A DNA stretch of 64,000 nt from positions 434,001-498,000 of the forward strand of contig VCCI02000001.1 of the NCBI GenBank assembly GCA_005938025.2, read 5' to 3'. Below, piece by piece: positions 25,311 to 32,122 of the stretch. The notes beneath the pieces are model-generated. The model was not told the origin of the DNA. It made no database searches and worked only from the letters and a program-made list of their open reading frames with translations. Source of the DNA: Inquilinus sp. KBS0705 (GTDB taxonomy: Bacteria > Bacteroidota > Bacteroidia > Sphingobacteriales > Sphingobacteriaceae). The translations under genes were made by a program, and so were the position numbers. Numbering within the stretch: position 1 is the first letter of the stretch; every line of letters starts with the position of its first letter.

Positions 25311-25481
25311 TTAGTCGGCAGTGGCAATATCAGATTTTGGGGTTGACGAATCCTTAACACCAAAGTTTGAAGTTTCTGATTTAATTTTAGCTTGCTCGGC
25401 TTTGCTTTCTGTCCTGGTTAACGAAAATGCGGTAACGGCTGATGTTAATACTATAGCGGCTATGATGATGATCTTTTTCAT
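25311..25481 (-). CDS. DIxxAD-tail exported peptide 1 (56 aa)
   Basis: This 56-residue frame is too short for many gene callers. It starts MKKIIIIAAIVLTSAVTAFS, a hydrophobic signal peptide, then a polar tail with Lys/Glu/Ser, and ends KSDIATAD-stop. The tail is a variant of the KKDIGTAD signature shared by the six neighbouring genes. It is the most distal (3') gene in the direction of transcription and the most divergent. The ATG at 25479-25481 lies 37 bp after the next gene's stop. Processing would leave a free peptide of about 35 residues. Coding status is supported by the shared N-terminal MKK-hydrophobic design and the shared C-terminus. Confidence 0.75.
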   Translation of the reverse strand: MKKIIIIAAIVLTSAVTAFSLTRTESKAEQAKIKSETSNFGVKDSSTPKSDIATAD

Positions 25482-25518
25482 GATTCTGTTTTAATATTCG
25501 TTTAGGTGTAATTGATAA

Positions 25519-25728
25519 TTAGTCGGCAGTACCAATGTCTTTTTTAGTATCAGCGGTACCAATATCTTTTTTAGTGTCGGCAGTGCCTATGTCTTTTTTA
25601 GTGTCAGCAGTACCAATATCTTTTTTAGTTGTAGATGTCGAAGTAGTATCGCGTTTTGTGGTGTTTGTATTTGCTGATAATATGCCTGTAGTTAAAACTA
25701 ATGCTGCTGCTATGATTACTTTTTTCAT
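25519..25728 (-). CDS. DIGTAD-repeat exported peptide 2 (69 aa)
   Basis: The 69-residue product has a signal peptide MKKVIIAAALVLTTGILSA, a Thr/Ser/Lys spacer with KRD (TNTTKRDTTSTSTT), then four tandem nonapeptides TKKDIGTAD, the last of which ends at the stop. The nine-residue unit is encoded by 27-bp repeats that differ from each other only in third codon positions (GAC/GAT, GCC/GCT, ACT/ACC, GGT/GGC, ATT/ATA). The protein sequence is therefore conserved while the DNA has drifted. It is one of three near-identical units. Confidence 0.9.
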   Translation of the reverse strand: MKKVIIAAALVLTTGILSANTNTTKRDTTSTSTTKKDIGTADTKKDIGTADTKKDIGTADTKKDIGTAD

Positions 25729-25783
25729 GATGTTTATATTTTAAATGTTTTAATGATCTGTTGTTGGTATGTATTATTATTAA

Positions 25784-25993
25784 TTAGTCGGCAGTACCTA
25801 TATCTTTTTTAGTATCAGCGGTGCCTATGTCTTTTTTAGTGTCGGCAGTACCAATGTCTTTTTTAGTATCAGCGGTACCGATATCTTTTTTTGTTGTAGA
25901 TGTTGAAGTAGTATCGCGTTTTGTATTGTGGTTGTTAGCTGATAATATGCCTGTAGTTAAAACTAATGCTGCTGCTATGATTACTTTTTTCAT
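25784..25993 (-). CDS. DIGTAD-repeat exported peptide 3 (69 aa)
   Basis: Almost identical to the neighbouring 69-residue genes (MKKVIIAAALVLTTGILSANNHNTKRD then four TKKDIGTAD copies and stop). It differs in the spacer (NNHN for NTNT) and in several synonymous positions. The 55-bp 5' flank matches that of the next gene almost base for base, indicating a recent duplication of a unit of about 265 bp. A signal peptide and four repeats are seen directly; function is unknown. The spacer between it and its neighbours carries no TAnnTTTG box, so it is probably co-transcribed. Confidence 0.9.
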   Translation of the reverse strand: MKKVIIAAALVLTTGILSANNHNTKRDTTSTSTTKKDIGTADTKKDIGTADTKKDIGTADTKKDIGTAD

Positions 25994-26049
25994 GATGCTT
26001 ATATTTTAAAATGTTTTAATGATCTGTTGTTGGTATGTATTATTATTAA

Positions 26050-26259
26050 TTAGTCGGCAGTACCTATATCTTTTTTAGTATCAGCGGTGCCTATGTCTTT
26101 TTTAGTGTCGGCAGTACCAATGTCTTTTTTAGTGTCAGCAGTACCAATATCTTTTTTTGTTGTAGATGTTGAAGTAGTATCGCGTTTTGTATTGTGGTTG
26201 TTAGCTGATAATAAGCCTGTAGTTAAAACTAATGCTGCTGCTATGATTACTTTTTTCAT
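26050..26259 (-). CDS. DIGTAD-repeat exported peptide 4 (69 aa)
   Basis: The third 69-residue unit (MKKVIIAAALVLTTGLLSANNHNTKRD, four TKKDIGTAD copies, stop). Compared with the downstream unit it has one changed residue in the signal peptide (GLLSA for GILSA). The tail is again polar, Lys/Asp-rich and ends exactly at TAD. Predicted cleavage after LSA would release a peptide of about 50 residues. A KK pair begins every repeat, so trimming by a trypsin-like or dibasic-type protease could release short DIGTAD-containing peptides. This processing idea is inference. Confidence 0.9.
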   Translation of the reverse strand: MKKVIIAAALVLTTGLLSANNHNTKRDTTSTSTTKKDIGTADTKKDIGTADTKKDIGTADTKKDIGTAD

Positions 26260-26313
26260 GATGGTTATATTTTGAATGTTTTTAATGATTTGTTATGGTT
26301 ATACTATTATTAA

Positions 26314-26508
26314 TTAGTCGGCGGTGCCAATGTCTTTTTTAGTGTCGGCAGTACCTATGTCTTTTTTAGTGTCAGCGGTACCAATATCCTTTTTGGTAGT
26401 AGGTTGTTGAGTAGTTGTAGTAGCAGTATCGCGTTTAGCTACAATTGTGTTAGCTGATAAAATACCAGTGGTTAATATTACTAATGCGGCGGTGATTACT
26501 TTTTTCAT
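26314..26508 (-). CDS. DIGTAD-repeat exported peptide 5 (64 aa)
   Basis: A 64-residue member with signal peptide MKKVITAALVILTTGILSA, a spacer containing AKRDTATTTTQQPTT, and three TKKDIGTAD copies ending at the stop. The lower repeat number and the more diverged spacer show that the family expands and contracts by whole nonapeptides. Its first repeat uses a different Lys codon pair (AAA AAG) from its neighbours. Gene order and orientation match the other members. Confidence 0.9.
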   Translation of the reverse strand: MKKVITAALVILTTGILSANTIVAKRDTATTTTQQPTTKKDIGTADTKKDIGTADTKKDIGTAD

Positions 26509-26559
26509 GATTTTATTTTTTAAATGTTTTAAGTCTGTTGGTTAATTATATTGAAAAGA

Positions 26560-26703
26560 TCAGTCGGCAGTGCCAATATCTTTTTTAGTAGATACTGTAT
26601 TATGTTCAATAGTAGCAGTAGGTTTTGTTGTCGCCTCTTTTTTGCATGAAGCTAAAATGCCTGTTACTAAAAATAATGCTGCTGCGATGACGGTCTTTTT
26701 CAT
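26560..26703 (-). CDS. DIGTAD-tail lipopeptide 6 (47 aa)
   Basis: A 47-residue member starting at the ATG at 26701-26703 (MKKTVIAAALFLVTGILASC). The frame stays open upstream to 26793, but the start with MKK plus a hydrophobic segment matches its neighbours and is preferred. ILASC at residues 16-20 is a good lipobox, so this one is probably anchored by a lipid. The remaining 27 residues are polar (KKEATTKPTATIEHNTVST) and end in a single KKDIGTAD. The single copy plus lipobox sets it apart from the repeat-bearing soluble members. Confidence 0.85.
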   Translation of the reverse strand: MKKTVIAAALFLVTGILASCKKEATTKPTATIEHNTVSTKKDIGTAD

Positions 26704-26759
26704 TTTTTTATATTTAATTTTTGTTTTTGATCTATTGTTATGTTTTGCAAGGATGAACT

Positions 26760-26897
26760 TTAATCGGCTACACCGATATCTTTTCTTATCCATATATTGC
26801 TTTTAAGTATTACGCCCATTACTTTTACATTGTTTTGTTTAACGCATGCTTGTAACGAACCTGCTACAATTACAACTAACAGGAATAATTTTTTCAT
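26760..26897 (-). CDS. DIGVAD-tail lipopeptide 7 (45 aa)
   Basis: A 45-residue frame that is too short for common gene callers. It reads MKKLFLLVVIVAGSLQACVK, has a lipobox-like SLQAC (Cys 18), then a short basic/hydrophobic segment, and ends RKDIGVAD-stop. It is the first gene of the cluster in the direction of transcription, next to the divergent promoter region, and has no internal repeat. The conserved tail in an otherwise unrelated sequence argues that the C-terminal octapeptide is the functional part of the family. Confidence 0.75.
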   Translation of the reverse strand: MKKLFLLVVIVAGSLQACVKQNNVKVMGVILKSNIWIRKDIGVAD

Positions 26898-27219
26898 ATA
26901 ATTTTAATATTGTATTTAATATAAATTAAATTGCATCAAATAACCTGTGGTGTTAAAATGTTGTTATAGTAAAATTATAACTGATAGTTTGTAAATCACA
27001 CGGTAAATGATATTCGTTTTGTTAAAAACAATAATATATTAACAAGCACATAACTTATTAACAATCAGTATATTAACAATGCAAATATAAATATGTTTTT
27101 TAATTTTCACGCAATAATTAAAAATAAATTTTCTTTAGCTTTTTTCCTAATTTTATACTCTCTGTTCATTTTATTATAAATTTTATAACTTTCAGCACAA
27201 ATCAACGTATAGAGCCCTG
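26898..27219. other. Divergent regulatory spacer between the peptide cluster and the TPR gene
   Basis: 322 bp, very AT-rich, with no coding frame that I can support. TATTAACAA is repeated at 27037-27045, 27056-27064 and 27071-27079. A minus-strand TATATTTG (27082-27089), a perfect TAnnTTTG, is a candidate -7 box for the peptide cluster; a TTG at 27112-27114 is a poorer -33 candidate (22 bp away). If it is used, the leader RNA before the first peptide gene would be about 180 bases. Confidence 0.5.
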
Positions 27220-28656
27220 ATGAATAAATTTTACCCCCTTTTTATTTTATTACTATTCGGTTGTTCTGTATACGCAAAAGGGTACATCGATGTTTCTGCC
27301 GCGGATACTACCGAGGTTAACAATTTAAACAGCCAGGCCTTTAATAACCGTTTTACAAATCCAGAGCAAACTGTTGAAGTTGCACAAAAAGCCCTTGACA
27401 TGGCCGAAAAGCTACAATATAACAGGGGGATAGGCGAGGCTTACCGTGTAATGGGGGTTGGTAAATATTATCTTAACCAGGCCGGCGCTGCTATTGGCGA
27501 CTACTTAAAAGCTCTTGATTATTTTAAAAAGATAAATGACCTACGTAGCCAGGCCAAAGTTTATAATAATATTGGTAACCTTTACCTGGATAACAATAAT
27601 GACAAGGCATTAGATTATTTAAAAAATGCGCTGTCAATTGCCCGTCAAATTTCTGATCCTAAAGTTACCGCTTCGTTGTACATGAATATCGGTAACGTTT
27701 ATTACCGAAAAAAAAGTTTTAACCAGGCGTTAATATGGTACGATAAAAGCAATGTTATATTCTCTAAAATAAAAGATTCTACCAACCTGGTACAGTGTCT
27801 TCAAAATAGGGGGGTTATTTACTACAACCTGCATCAATACGATATTGCCGAGCAGTTACTTGTTGCTGCTAATAAAGCGGGTAAAGAGGGCGACCTGAAT
27901 AAGATTGTGGCCAGTACCAACTTAACCCTTGCTGCGCTTTATATAGCCCAAGGCAAATTTAACGATGCTGAAAGAATTGTGCAGGAGGGTCAGTCGTATG
28001 CCACGTTGTTAAAGGATGATAAACTTACTACCGATTATAATTATACAGTTTACCAGTTAGAATCTAAGCGCAAAAATTACGAACGGGCTTTGTACTACCT
28101 TCAACTTATATTTAGGCAAGATAGCAGTATTCACATATCAAACGAGTCTACCCAGATAAGTATGTTGCAGGAGCAGTTTAAACAAGCTGCCGTACAGCGG
28201 GAAAATGAGCTAACCATACAAAGGCAGCAAAACGACAGGATAAAGTTTTGGGCGGCAACAGTGGTATCGGGCTTATTGCTTGTGGTAATTGTGTTGTTGA
28301 TAAGCAATGTTAAACGTAAAGCCAAAACCAACGTACAACTAACAGAGTTGAATGGCGAAGTATCGCGACAGAAAGACAATCTCGATCGCATTAACCATCA
28401 TCTCGAAGAAATTATTGACGAACGTACAAAAGACCTCCAAACTAAAAATAAAAAGCTTTCTGATTATTCATCCTATTTGTCCCATCAAATACGTGGCCCG
28501 ATAGCAACCCTCAGGGGGTTAATGAATCTTGAAAAAGAGGGCTTGGTTGATGAAAAGGAATGTATTAATATGATGGATAAATGCGTTTCCGATATCGATC
28601 AGAAGATAATAGAAATGAGCGAAATGTTAAACGATTCCGGAAAGAGCGTTTTTTAA
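27220..28656 (+). CDS. TPR membrane protein with histidine-kinase DHp domain and no ATPase domain
   Basis: The 478-residue protein has a signal peptide (FILLLFGCSVYA), about six tetratricopeptide repeats (residues roughly 35-320, e.g. AKVYNNIGNLYLDNNNDKALDYLKNALSIA), a transmembrane helix (WAATVVSGLLLVVIVLLIS, about 343-362) and a coiled coil. The final helical hairpin contains SSYLSHQIRGPIATLRGL, an H-box-like motif with the histidine near residue 421. The chain ends in SEMLNDSGKSVF where a HATPase_c domain would normally begin. It can therefore be a phospho-accepting dimerisation module or a dead sensor, but not a self-sufficient kinase. TPRs would face the periplasm. It is divergent from the DIGTAD peptide genes. 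Confidence 0.8.
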   Translation: MNKFYPLFILLLFGCSVYAKGYIDVSAADTTEVNNLNSQAFNNRFTNPEQTVEVAQKALDMAEKLQYNRGIGEAYRVMGVGKYYLNQAGAAIGDYLKALDYFKKINDLRSQAKVYNNIGNLYLDNNNDKALDYLKNALSIARQISDPKVTASLYMNIGNVYYRKKSFNQALIWYDKSNVIFSKIKDSTNLVQCLQNRGVIYYNLHQYDIAEQLLVAANKAGKEGDLNKIVASTNLTLAALYIAQGKFNDAERIVQEGQSYATLLKDDKLTTDYNYTVYQLESKRKNYERALYYLQLIFRQDSSIHISNESTQISMLQEQFKQAAVQRENELTIQRQQNDRIKFWAATVVSGLLLVVIVLLISNVKRKAKTNVQLTELNGEVSRQKDNLDRINHHLEEIIDERTKDLQTKNKKLSDYSSYLSHQIRGPIATLRGLMNLEKEGLVDEKECINMMDKCVSDIDQKIIEMSEMLNDSGKSVF

Positions 28657-28955
28657 GCCGTTTTTCTGAAGCTTGGCCAGGTGCTGTGTATCTGTGCTTC
28701 TGTCAAACCCAGGTATATACAATATCTTGATATCATCTGTAAAATAAGCAGCTGCCTGTGCCTTCTGTAGCCCCGTGTTTCAAATGCAAGTGTTTCGTTG
28801 CCGGCGGTCACAAAAAATTGCACTTCGCCTTTCCTGGGTATAAAACCTGATGTTAAAATATCAAATGCCTTAACTTTTAGCTTGCTACCCGGGTCGTGAA
28901 TAATGCCGGCTTTAAGCATTTCGGTATTTGAAATTGATATCATGTAATTTGACAT
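28653..28955 (-). CDS. Small hypothetical protein
   Basis: A 100-residue soluble protein if it starts at the ATG at 28953-28955 (MSNYMISISNTEMLKAG). A longer in-frame start at 29003 would add a cysteine-rich hydrophobic stretch that could mimic a signal peptide; the shorter start is preferred for lack of a good cleavage site. Features are IIHDPGSKLKVKAFDILTSGF and a C-terminal HRQLLILQMISRYCIYLG helix. The stop overlaps the stop of the TPR gene by two bases (convergent). I do not recognise the family. Confidence 0.5.
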   Translation of the reverse strand: MSNYMISISNTEMLKAGIIHDPGSKLKVKAFDILTSGFIPRKGEVQFFVTAGNETLAFETRGYRRHRQLLILQMISRYCIYLGLTEAQIHSTWPSFRKTA

Positions 28956-29159
28956 AGCAGTAGTATAAGATGATACTATGCATACACACAATAATAACTC
29001 CAAAAATTTGTGGAAGTAAAAAAATAATCATTTTGTTACTCAAAAAACATTTCATTTAAAATAATTTAATTGCAGTTTAATTATCTTAAATGAAAGTATA
29101 ACTTTAAACTATTACAACAAAGGCCTGAAAACTCTACGTGTGTTGTAAATTGAACACTA

Positions 29160-29531
29160 TTAAATAGCGATACTGCTTTTGCTCAACAATTCTTCGTAAA
29201 GCAATATTACTTTACGTTGCAGGTTAGTTATTTCTGTTTCTCTATCTAAAAGTTTCTTTTGAATAATATTTAAGCTCAAATCTTGATTGCTTGGCTCTTC
29301 GGTATATTCAAGCGATAAAAGGTTTACCACACTTACCTCAAAAATATTAGCGATCTGTTCTAACCTTGATAAATTGATATCGGTAACACCGGTTTCAATT
29401 TTCGAAAACGCAGGTATAGATATACCTAAACGATTAGCAACATCCTCCTGGCTCCAGCCATGCTCGTGGCGCAGGGTACGGATATTTTTGCCTGCTGATT
29501 TGTTTGATTTCTTTTTAATTGTATCACTCAT
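29160..29531 (-). CDS. XRE-family helix-turn-helix regulator
   Basis: The product has an N-terminal Cro/C1-type HTH: AGKNIRTLRHEHGWSQEDVANRLGISIPAFSKIETGVTDINLSRLEQIANIFEVSVVNLLSLEY. It then has a C-terminal helical or coiled-coil part (LNIIQKKLLDRETEITNLQRKVILLYEELL) that may oligomerise. The start at 29529-29531 (MSDTIKKKSN) gives 123 residues; an upstream ATG adds three. It is a likely DNA-binding regulator in the cytoplasm. No operator is evident, and it is not clearly tied to the peptide cluster, from which it is separated by two genes. Confidence 0.85.
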   Translation of the reverse strand: MSDTIKKKSNKSAGKNIRTLRHEHGWSQEDVANRLGISIPAFSKIETGVTDINLSRLEQIANIFEVSVVNLLSLEYTEEPSNQDLSLNIIQKKLLDRETEITNLQRKVILLYEELLSKSSIAI

Positions 29532-29692
29532 AATATACATTATTAATTAATTAGGGGAAAAGGGTATTAACTAATAACCAAAACAAATGCCATAACCTAA
29601 TATGGCCCTATTTAGCTGTGTTAACATATAGTTAAACACATGTAAATAAAAAAGCGTGGAATTTGTTCTACAATTAACGGGTATTATATGTA

Positions 29693-31975
29693 CTAATTAG
29701 TGGGGATTATACTCAGTTTAGCAAATTTAAGCAGCAGTTGTTTTTGTCCTATTTCTTTAAAAAAGATGGTGGCCTTTATATCGGGTTTATTGCCTTCAAG
29801 GCTTATTACTTTGCCAAAACCAAAGCGTTCGTGCTCTACTTCCATACCAACCTGCAGGTTTGATGTATCAGACACCTTAAATCCCGCTGACGGCACATGT
29901 GCCTTAGCAAGTATAGAGGTTGTTTTAACAGGCGGAGCAGTAGCTGCCTTTGGTTTCGAGTAGGTGTCGCTTTTCCGGGTCCATGCGTTGCGTTCATCAT
30001 CAAACGAACTGCTTGAAGCGGTCACAGGCTTGGCGGTAAAGTCAAGCTCGAGGTATTTGGCGTCTATTTCATCTAAAAAGCGGCTGGGTTCGCAGCTGAT
30101 GAGTGTGCCAAATTTAAAACGAGATGTAGCATAGCTAATGGTCAGCTTATACTCGGCGCGGGTAACGGCCACATAAAACAAGCGGCGTTCCTCTTCCAGA
30201 TCGCTGCGCGAATTAAGCGACATTTGCGAGGGAAACAGGTTTTCTTCAAGTCCAACTACATGCACTTGTGGAAATTCGAGCCCTTTTGAAGAGTGTATGG
30301 TCATTAACGATACGGTGTCGGCATTAGGATCTTTGTCCTTGTCGTCATTGGTTAGCAAAGCTATATCCTGCATAAAAATGTCGAGGCCTTTTTCCTCGAT
30401 ATCCTCCCGTTCGCTAAATTCTTTTATACCGTTTAATAGCTCCTGAATGTTTTCGTAGCGGTTTAACCCTTCTACAGATTTATCTTCATATAGGTCTTTT
30501 AACAAGCCCGAATGCTGCGCAATATGCAAAGCCGACTCATAAGCGCTCAGGTTTTTTGTGATCACCTGAAAGCTTTGTATCATGGCAGCAAACGCGCTTA
30601 ATGATGGTGGTGTTTTCTCAATATACCTGTGCGATTCCAGGATAACCTCAAATGGGGTGATGTTATTTTTATCAGCCGCAACAATTATCCTGTCAACAGT
30701 TGTATCGCCAATTCCACGCTTTGGGTAGTTAATAACGCGTTTTAGCGCTTCTTCGTCGTTCGGGTTAAACGTAAGCCTGAAGTATGCTATAAGGTCTTTG
30801 ATCTCTTTACGCTGGTAAAATGATAGGCCCCCGTAGATTTTATACGGGATACCATTTTTACGCAAAGCCTCCTCCATCGATCGGGATTGGGCATTGGTGC
30901 GGTAAAGTATGGCAAAGTCGTGCCATTTTAGTCCATTAGTACTGCGCTGTTGCATAATGGCATCGGCCACAAGCTTACCTTCTTCGTTATCACTAAAGGC
31001 GCGCATTATTTTTATTTTATCGCCGGCTTCTTTTTCCGAAAAGACATTCTTTTTAAGCTGCTCTTTATTATTTGATATAATGCTGTTGGCTACATTAACA
31101 ATGTTTTGTGTCGACCGGTAATTTTGTTCCAGCTTAAATATTTTAAGATCCGGGTAATCCTTCTCAAAGTTTAGTATATTTTGAATGTTGGCCCCACGAA
31201 AAGCATAAATACTTTGCGCGTCATCACCCACCACGCAAATGTTTTCGTTTACGGCTGCAAGGCGCTTTACAATAAGGTATTGCGAAAAGTTGGTATCCTG
31301 GTACTCATCAACCATCAGGTATTTAAACTTGTGCTGGTATTTGTTCAGTACATCGGCATTGTTTTTTAAAAGCTCGTTGGTTTTAAACAGCAGATCATCA
31401 AAATCCATTGCTCCTGCGCGATAACAGCGCTGTACATAGGTTTCGTATATTTTGCCCAACATACCACGGCCGCTGCTAAAATCATCTGCTTGTATCTGCT
31501 CATTTTGTTGGTACTCCATCCACGATACCAGGTTGTTTTTTGCGGCAGATATGCGGTTTAGTACAAAGTTTACGCTGTACAGCTTATCATCAAGCTGCAT
31601 TTCTTTTAAAATGGCACGCAGTACGCTTTTACTATCGTCGGTATCATAAATAGTAAAGTTGTTGGGGTAGCCAATTTTATCAGCCTCAACCCGCAGCAAT
31701 TTTGCAAATACCGAGTGGAAGGTACCCATCCAAATGTTTTTTGCCTCAGGGCCGCAAATATGATTGATACGCTCGCGCATTTCGCGGGCTGCCTTATTGG
31801 TAAACGTAAGTACCAGTATGTTAAACGAATCTACACCACTGCGAATAAGGTGCGCAACCCTGTAAGTAATAACACGTGTTTTGCCCGAACCAGCACCGGC
31901 TATGATCATAACCGGGCCTTTTATTTGTTGTACAGCGGCTTTTTGTTCGGGGTTTAACCCTTGTAAATAATCCAA
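29693..31975 (-). CDS. pcrA: UvrD/PcrA-like superfamily 1 DNA helicase
   Basis: This is an ATP-dependent 3'-5' DNA helicase for repair and replication. The 760-residue protein starts MDYLQGLNPEQKAAVQQIKGPVMIIAGAGSGKTRVITYRVAHLI (Q motif and Walker A). It has YLMVDEYQDTNFSQY (Walker B), VGDDAQSIYAFRGANIQN (motif III), FKLEQNYRS (motif IV), VSLMTIHSSKGLEFPQVHVVGLEE (motif V) and LFYVAVTRAEYKLTISY (motif VI). The C-terminal extension ends in a small beta-rich Tudor-like region (LQVGMEVEHERFGFGKVISLEG) as in PcrA. It is a single gene with no obvious operon partner. Confidence 0.93.
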   Translation of the reverse strand: MDYLQGLNPEQKAAVQQIKGPVMIIAGAGSGKTRVITYRVAHLIRSGVDSFNILVLTFTNKAAREMRERINHICGPEAKNIWMGTFHSVFAKLLRVEADKIGYPNNFTIYDTDDSKSVLRAILKEMQLDDKLYSVNFVLNRISAAKNNLVSWMEYQQNEQIQADDFSSGRGMLGKIYETYVQRCYRAGAMDFDDLLFKTNELLKNNADVLNKYQHKFKYLMVDEYQDTNFSQYLIVKRLAAVNENICVVGDDAQSIYAFRGANIQNILNFEKDYPDLKIFKLEQNYRSTQNIVNVANSIISNNKEQLKKNVFSEKEAGDKIKIMRAFSDNEEGKLVADAIMQQRSTNGLKWHDFAILYRTNAQSRSMEEALRKNGIPYKIYGGLSFYQRKEIKDLIAYFRLTFNPNDEEALKRVINYPKRGIGDTTVDRIIVAADKNNITPFEVILESHRYIEKTPPSLSAFAAMIQSFQVITKNLSAYESALHIAQHSGLLKDLYEDKSVEGLNRYENIQELLNGIKEFSEREDIEEKGLDIFMQDIALLTNDDKDKDPNADTVSLMTIHSSKGLEFPQVHVVGLEENLFPSQMSLNSRSDLEEERRLFYVAVTRAEYKLTISYATSRFKFGTLISCEPSRFLDEIDAKYLELDFTAKPVTASSSSFDDERNAWTRKSDTYSKPKAATAPPVKTTSILAKAHVPSAGFKVSDTSNLQVGMEVEHERFGFGKVISLEGNKPDIKATIFFKEIGQKQLLLKFAKLSIIPTN

Positions 31976-32122
31976 ATCCTTTTCCTCTTTTCTTGTACTG
32001 CGAAATTAAATTTTTTAGCACGAAAGGCGAAGCGATAATGCATTTATTAAAGTTAAATAGTTTGCACATCCGTAAAACAATTAACAATTTAGCCAATTCT
32101 GTATATATACAAATCTACCCGC

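Larger units (their letters stand above)
25519..26398 (-). repeat. Tandem gene units of about 265 bp with inner 27-bp repeats
   Basis: Gene stops fall at 25519, 25784, 26050 and 26314, a period of 264-266 bp. Inside each unit a 27-bp coding repeat occurs three or four times (15 copies in these four genes, plus a single copy at 26560). The spacers of about 55 bp are nearly identical between units 2-4. The pattern fits unequal crossing-over or gene conversion. There is no palindromic repeat or unique-spacer pattern of CRISPR type. Confidence 0.85.

Noticed and set aside
25535..26275. Plus-strand frames opposite the peptide genes (MSFLVSAVP repeats)
   Set aside because: They are the antisense of the coding repeats, have irregular starts, and lack the synonymous-only pattern seen on the minus strand.
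25519..26398. Regular repeats that could be a CRISPR array
   Set aside because: The repeats code for TKKDIGTAD in frame, change only at third codon positions, and lie inside genes with signal peptides. There are no unique spacers of constant size and no cas genes.
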